Part shown: one piece after another, positions 35,933-38,249 of the stretch
Numbering within the stretch: the first letter of the stretch is position 1
Layout of the letters: each line of letters opens with the position of its first letter
NCBI GenBank assembly: GCA_902532475.1
Contig: CACAIE010000017.1
Location: 1-38,249 of the forward strand
Reading direction: 5' to 3'
Source: an uncultured SAR116 cluster alpha proteobacterium
GTDB lineage: Bacteria; Pseudomonadota; Alphaproteobacteria; Puniceispirillales; GCA-002684695
Length of the DNA: 38,249 bases
Notes under the pieces: generated by a model
What the model was told of the DNA's origin: nothing
Seen by the model: the letters and a program-made list of their open reading frames with translations, nothing else
Databases searched by the model: none
Position numbers and translations under genes: made by a program

Positions 35933-36021
35933 AGGAACGCCAACACCCCCAGGCTTTCTGCCAGTTAGGGGAAAGGCTAACACAGCAGATGAACAAAATA
36001 AAGGGTCAAAATGCCCCTCTG

Positions 36022-36051
36022 TGTGACTGGATTGTGACTGAAGTGTGACTG
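36022..36051. repeat. Three TGTGACTG direct repeats with 11-bp spacing
   Basis: TGTGACTG occurs at 36022, 36033 and 36044, exactly one helical turn apart. The related TGTGACAA occurs twice at 35807 and 35817, on the other side of the tRNA core. This geometry resembles arm-type sites around an integrase core site. The surrounding 35933-36217 holds no supportable gene and looks richer in G and C than its neighbours. Confidence 0.5.
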
Positions 36052-36217
36052 GGAAATCCCGAAGGACAAACCGGACATTTGAAAATAAAACTATTAAAAC
36101 AGCTCTACCGGGTGGGGATGGACCACCGGGGGTGATGGGTATCTTTAATACATTGACAAGCAATTTTTTATGTATTGAGGTAATAAGCATAATGAATTTA
36201 ATCATTTTGAGAAATGT

Positions 36218-36790
36218 TTGATTTCGATGATAATATTTAGCTTCTCTATAATTGTTTTTCTTTATACCTATTTATTTTTAATCATATTTGGAATTTTATG
36301 TCTGTTTAAACCTAATCCTGATTTAATTGATAAAACAGGAATATATATTTATTCACCTGCTACAGCTATTATATGCTTTATACTTTTTTACCCTACTATG
36401 CAGGGTGTCAATATTTTACTTGATGATTTGAAAGTGATAGGCGTTTTAATTTCTTTATTTCTTGGAATTACTTTAACCGCTTCATTTGTATATTATGCCT
36501 ATTCAGAGTATCCGTTTGTGTGCAGAATAATGTTTTTAAATTATTTAATACTAACCTTTTCAAGTTTAAAACCTTATGAGGCAATAAAGGATAAAATAAT
36601 TTTTCAACCATTTATAGAAAAATTAATGTACCTCGACACAAGTTTGATTTTAGATTTCATTTTAGTTGAAATTTTATCTGTATTTGTTTTTATATTTTGG
36701 ATTACATTTCTTTTCTCACCTAAAAAATTTAAGTATTTTTATACCGTTGTTGTAAAGGGAGAACCTGTAAAAATAGATCCGTGGATATAA
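36218..36790 (+). CDS. Multi-pass membrane protein of unknown function
   Basis: A 190-residue hydrophobic protein with four or five predicted membrane segments: about 3-28, 43-62, 72-93, perhaps 105-115, and 144-166. The start is either TTG at 36218, with GAGAAA upstream, or ATG at 36227. Charged loops are short and I see no transporter or enzyme motif. It lies to the right of the tRNA fragment and may belong to a second accessory region. No function is assigned. Confidence 0.55.
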   Translation: MISMIIFSFSIIVFLYTYLFLIIFGILCLFKPNPDLIDKTGIYIYSPATAIICFILFYPTMQGVNILLDDLKVIGVLISLFLGITLTASFVYYAYSEYPFVCRIMFLNYLILTFSSLKPYEAIKDKIIFQPFIEKLMYLDTSLILDFILVEILSVFVFIFWITFLFSPKKFKYFYTVVVKGEPVKIDPWI

Positions 36791-36903
36791 TATTGACAAC
36801 AATTAATTAATTAAAGTATTTTCTGAAGTCACTATGCAATCCAGTAATTTCTCTAAGTATTATTGATTATCATAATTTACAAAACTTATAAATATAAACT
36901 TTT

Positions 36904-37734
36904 TCAACAATTATTATACCACAGTTCACCAGTGTTTTGATTCCATTGTTTTCGGCAAACATATTCACCGTTGTAAAAGTGTTCTTCTTTCCAAATTCTC
37001 CCATTGGCAGAGGAAAGATAATGGTACCAAATACCATGGGGTTTTCCATTTTTATATTCTGCATCTAATGTTAATGTATATTCCATATACTCTTTAAAAG
37101 GTCCATGGAGTTTTCCTGATTTAAAACTCACTGATTTGGTTAATTCACAATTTCTGTATGTTTTAATAATTCCTTCCTCTTTTCCGTTAATGAACTCTCC
37201 TACAGCACTTTCGCATCCGTTTCTATCAAATTGTATAACTTTTCCATGAAGTTTTTTGTTTTTCATTGGTTGAATAATTTTTACACTTAGATCATCATAG
37301 TAGATTACAATAATACCACTAATAAATTCCCCATTTTTATGTTTTCCTTTTCCAAGGAACTCACCGTCTTTTGTAAAAAAAGATATATCTTCTCCCATTT
37401 TACCTTTTTTAAATTTAGCTTTCATTATTCCTTTGCTATTTCCAGAAAAAGGTACATCAGAAAACTTTTCATAATAAATACCGTTATTTTCTGTTAAATC
37501 GATATAATTTACGACCTTTGGACAACCAATACCTGTACTTTCACAAATTTTTTCTTGAATAAAACTCATTCCGGATAAGGTTTTCAGGTTTTCTAAGTTT
37601 ATCTCTTCAGAAAAATCCTTAATATCTAGGAATTCAGAAAAATCCTCAATATCTCGGAAAAAAGAAACAAAAGAAATAAATAATACTCCAAAAAACAATA
37701 GTTTTAGAAATCCTTTTTGACGGTCCTTTTTCAT
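36904..37734 (-). CDS. Membrane-anchored MORN-repeat (YwqK-like) protein
   Basis: A 276-residue protein with an N-terminal membrane anchor or signal (about residues 8-26) and then a series of roughly 20-residue MORN-type repeats. Examples are GKMGEDISFF, GKHKNGEFISG, NKKLHGKVIQFD, NGKEEGIIKTY, SGKLHGPFKEY and NGKPHGIWYHY. Such repeats form elongated beta structures. Some family members are annotated as YwqK-like antitoxins, but nothing here shows a toxin partner. AAGGTG precedes the ATG. It begins 13 bases after the small secreted protein gene, so the two form a unit. A 27-bp tandem duplication lies in its linker. Confidence 0.75.
   Translation of the reverse strand: MKKDRQKGFLKLLFFGVLFISFVSFFRDIEDFSEFLDIKDFSEEINLENLKTLSGMSFIQEKICESTGIGCPKVVNYIDLTENNGIYYEKFSDVPFSGNSKGIMKAKFKKGKMGEDISFFTKDGEFLGKGKHKNGEFISGIIVIYYDDLSVKIIQPMKNKKLHGKVIQFDRNGCESAVGEFINGKEEGIIKTYRNCELTKSVSFKSGKLHGPFKEYMEYTLTLDAEYKNGKPHGIWYHYLSSANGRIWKEEHFYNGEYVCRKQWNQNTGELWYNNC
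37608..37661. repeat. 27-bp tandem duplication inside the MORN protein gene
   Basis: Two adjacent 27-base units (37608-37634 and 37635-37661) differ at a few positions and encode the repeated peptides IEDFSEFLD and IKDFSEEIN just after the membrane anchor. The reading frame is kept. Confidence 0.7.
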
Positions 37735-37747
37735 TTAAAACACCTTA

Positions 37748-38017
37748 CTACTTATGTTTGCTAATACAGAAACTCTTGCCATCCGTTTTACAACAAATAT
37801 AACTCATCGGCATAGATTTTCTGTTGGCTTCATGGCCAGCCATCCTCTGGCAGTTCGATACAGAGTCAGTCCTACCTAAATAGATCTCCTCCCCCGATGG
37901 TGTATAGAAAAGAACATTATAGGAATAGGAACTTCCAAAAAGATTGCTAAGCCAGCCGGCATTAACAGCCGATGGAAACAGTAAAACAACAAACAGAATT
38001 AACAATATATTTTTCAT
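37748..38017 (-). CDS. Small secreted Cys-rich protein of unknown function
   Basis: An 89-residue product from the ATG at 38017, beginning with a clear signal peptide (MKNILLILFVVLLFPSAVNAG). The mature part has four cysteines (NCQRM, ICCK and FCIS), which suggests disulfides after export. I do not recognise the family. It is followed by the MORN protein gene. Its signal-peptide coding region and the bases before it recur at 32613-32690. A TTG at 38023 is in frame, but the ATG is preferred. Confidence 0.6.
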   Translation of the reverse strand: MKNILLILFVVLLFPSAVNAGWLSNLFGSSYSYNVLFYTPSGEEIYLGRTDSVSNCQRMAGHEANRKSMPMSYICCKTDGKSFCISKHK

Positions 38018-38057
38018 TATCAATCAGCGTATTTTGTTAATAAACTCTATCATAGCT
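37981..38057 (-). repeat. Copy B of a diverged 78-bp repeat
   Basis: Partner of 32613-32690. In this copy the short upstream frame ends AMIEFINKIR-stop (TGA) before the start of the secreted protein gene. Farther upstream the same frame soon meets another stop, so the upstream gene itself is not intact here. Confidence 0.75.
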
Positions 38058-38249
38058 TTATAATTATAAACTTAAAACTTTAAAGTCCCATTTGTCCTTT
38101 AGAGTGATGGTTTTGGTGGTTGTAATTCATGATGATGGTAGAGCGTGTAATAACTATAGAACCCTTTGAATTACAATCATAAAAACTGGTACTCTACGTA
38201 CCGCAAAGAAATCCCTTATCAATTAAATAACACTCATCACAATTTTTCT

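Noticed and set aside
35723..36205. 160-codon open frame on the minus strand across the tRNA fragment and arm-type repeats
   Set aside because: It overlaps the integrase start and the tRNA sequence, has no recognisable motif, and appears open only because this stretch has fewer stop codons.

Overview
The window is AT-rich bacterial DNA. A tRNA-Val fragment of alphaproteobacterial type, a TRAP transporter, an ectoine-type ABC transporter, a dimethylglycine-type dehydrogenase and several flavin monooxygenases suggest a low-GC marine alphaproteobacterium. The lineage cannot be fixed from this sequence alone. No rRNA, CRISPR array, replication gene or transcriptional regulator was found.

Layout. 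(1) 1-2442: accessory genes, namely two coupled secreted proteins of unknown function, an extensin-like protein and a short signal peptidase I. (2) 2589-10968: a catabolic block. A leftward run encodes an LLM monooxygenase, TRAP transporter DctP-DctQ-DctM, a GMC oxidoreductase and an amidohydrolase. A divergent rightward pair encodes an RraA-type aldolase and a flavin reductase, which probably feeds the monooxygenase. (3) 10976-35910: about 24.9 kb bounded by 98-bp direct repeats (3 mismatches). Both repeats carry the 3' end of tRNA-Val, and tyrosine-integrase fragments lie just inside both ends: a C-terminal piece on the left, an N-terminal piece on the right. This looks like a decayed integrative island whose cargo is metabolic. 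(4) 35911-38249: a tRNA remnant, putative integrase arm-type repeats, a membrane protein, a MORN-repeat protein and a small secreted protein, possibly part of a second adjacent element.

The island centres on compatible-solute catabolism. EhuB-EhuC-EhuD-EhuA imports ectoine or hydroxyectoine. A DoeA/EutD-type hydrolase opens the ring and a DoeD-type aminotransferase acts on diaminobutyrate. EutB and EutC are divergent and belong to the hydroxyectoine branch. The usual deacetylase DoeB/EutE is not in the window; an ArgE-type M20 deacetylase sits where one would be expected. EutA, the semialdehyde dehydrogenase and the regulators EnuR and DoeX are also not seen. A dimethylglycine/sarcosine dehydrogenase-like gene lies at the left end.

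The right half of the island (23.9-35.5 kb) is less familiar. It holds two more DoeA-like proteins, an LLM oxidoreductase, a P1 (DmpA) peptidase, two tandem PhyH-type dioxygenases, a PuuE-like deacetylase, a class I glutamine amidotransferase, a PuuB-like FAD oxidase and an Old Yellow Enzyme homologue. I infer a pathway for another nitrogen-containing, perhaps cyclic, osmolyte-like compound. This is the best candidate here for an undescribed system. Gene decay is visible: two integrase pieces, a 14-codon LLM remnant and a small fused ORF made by loss of a stop codon.
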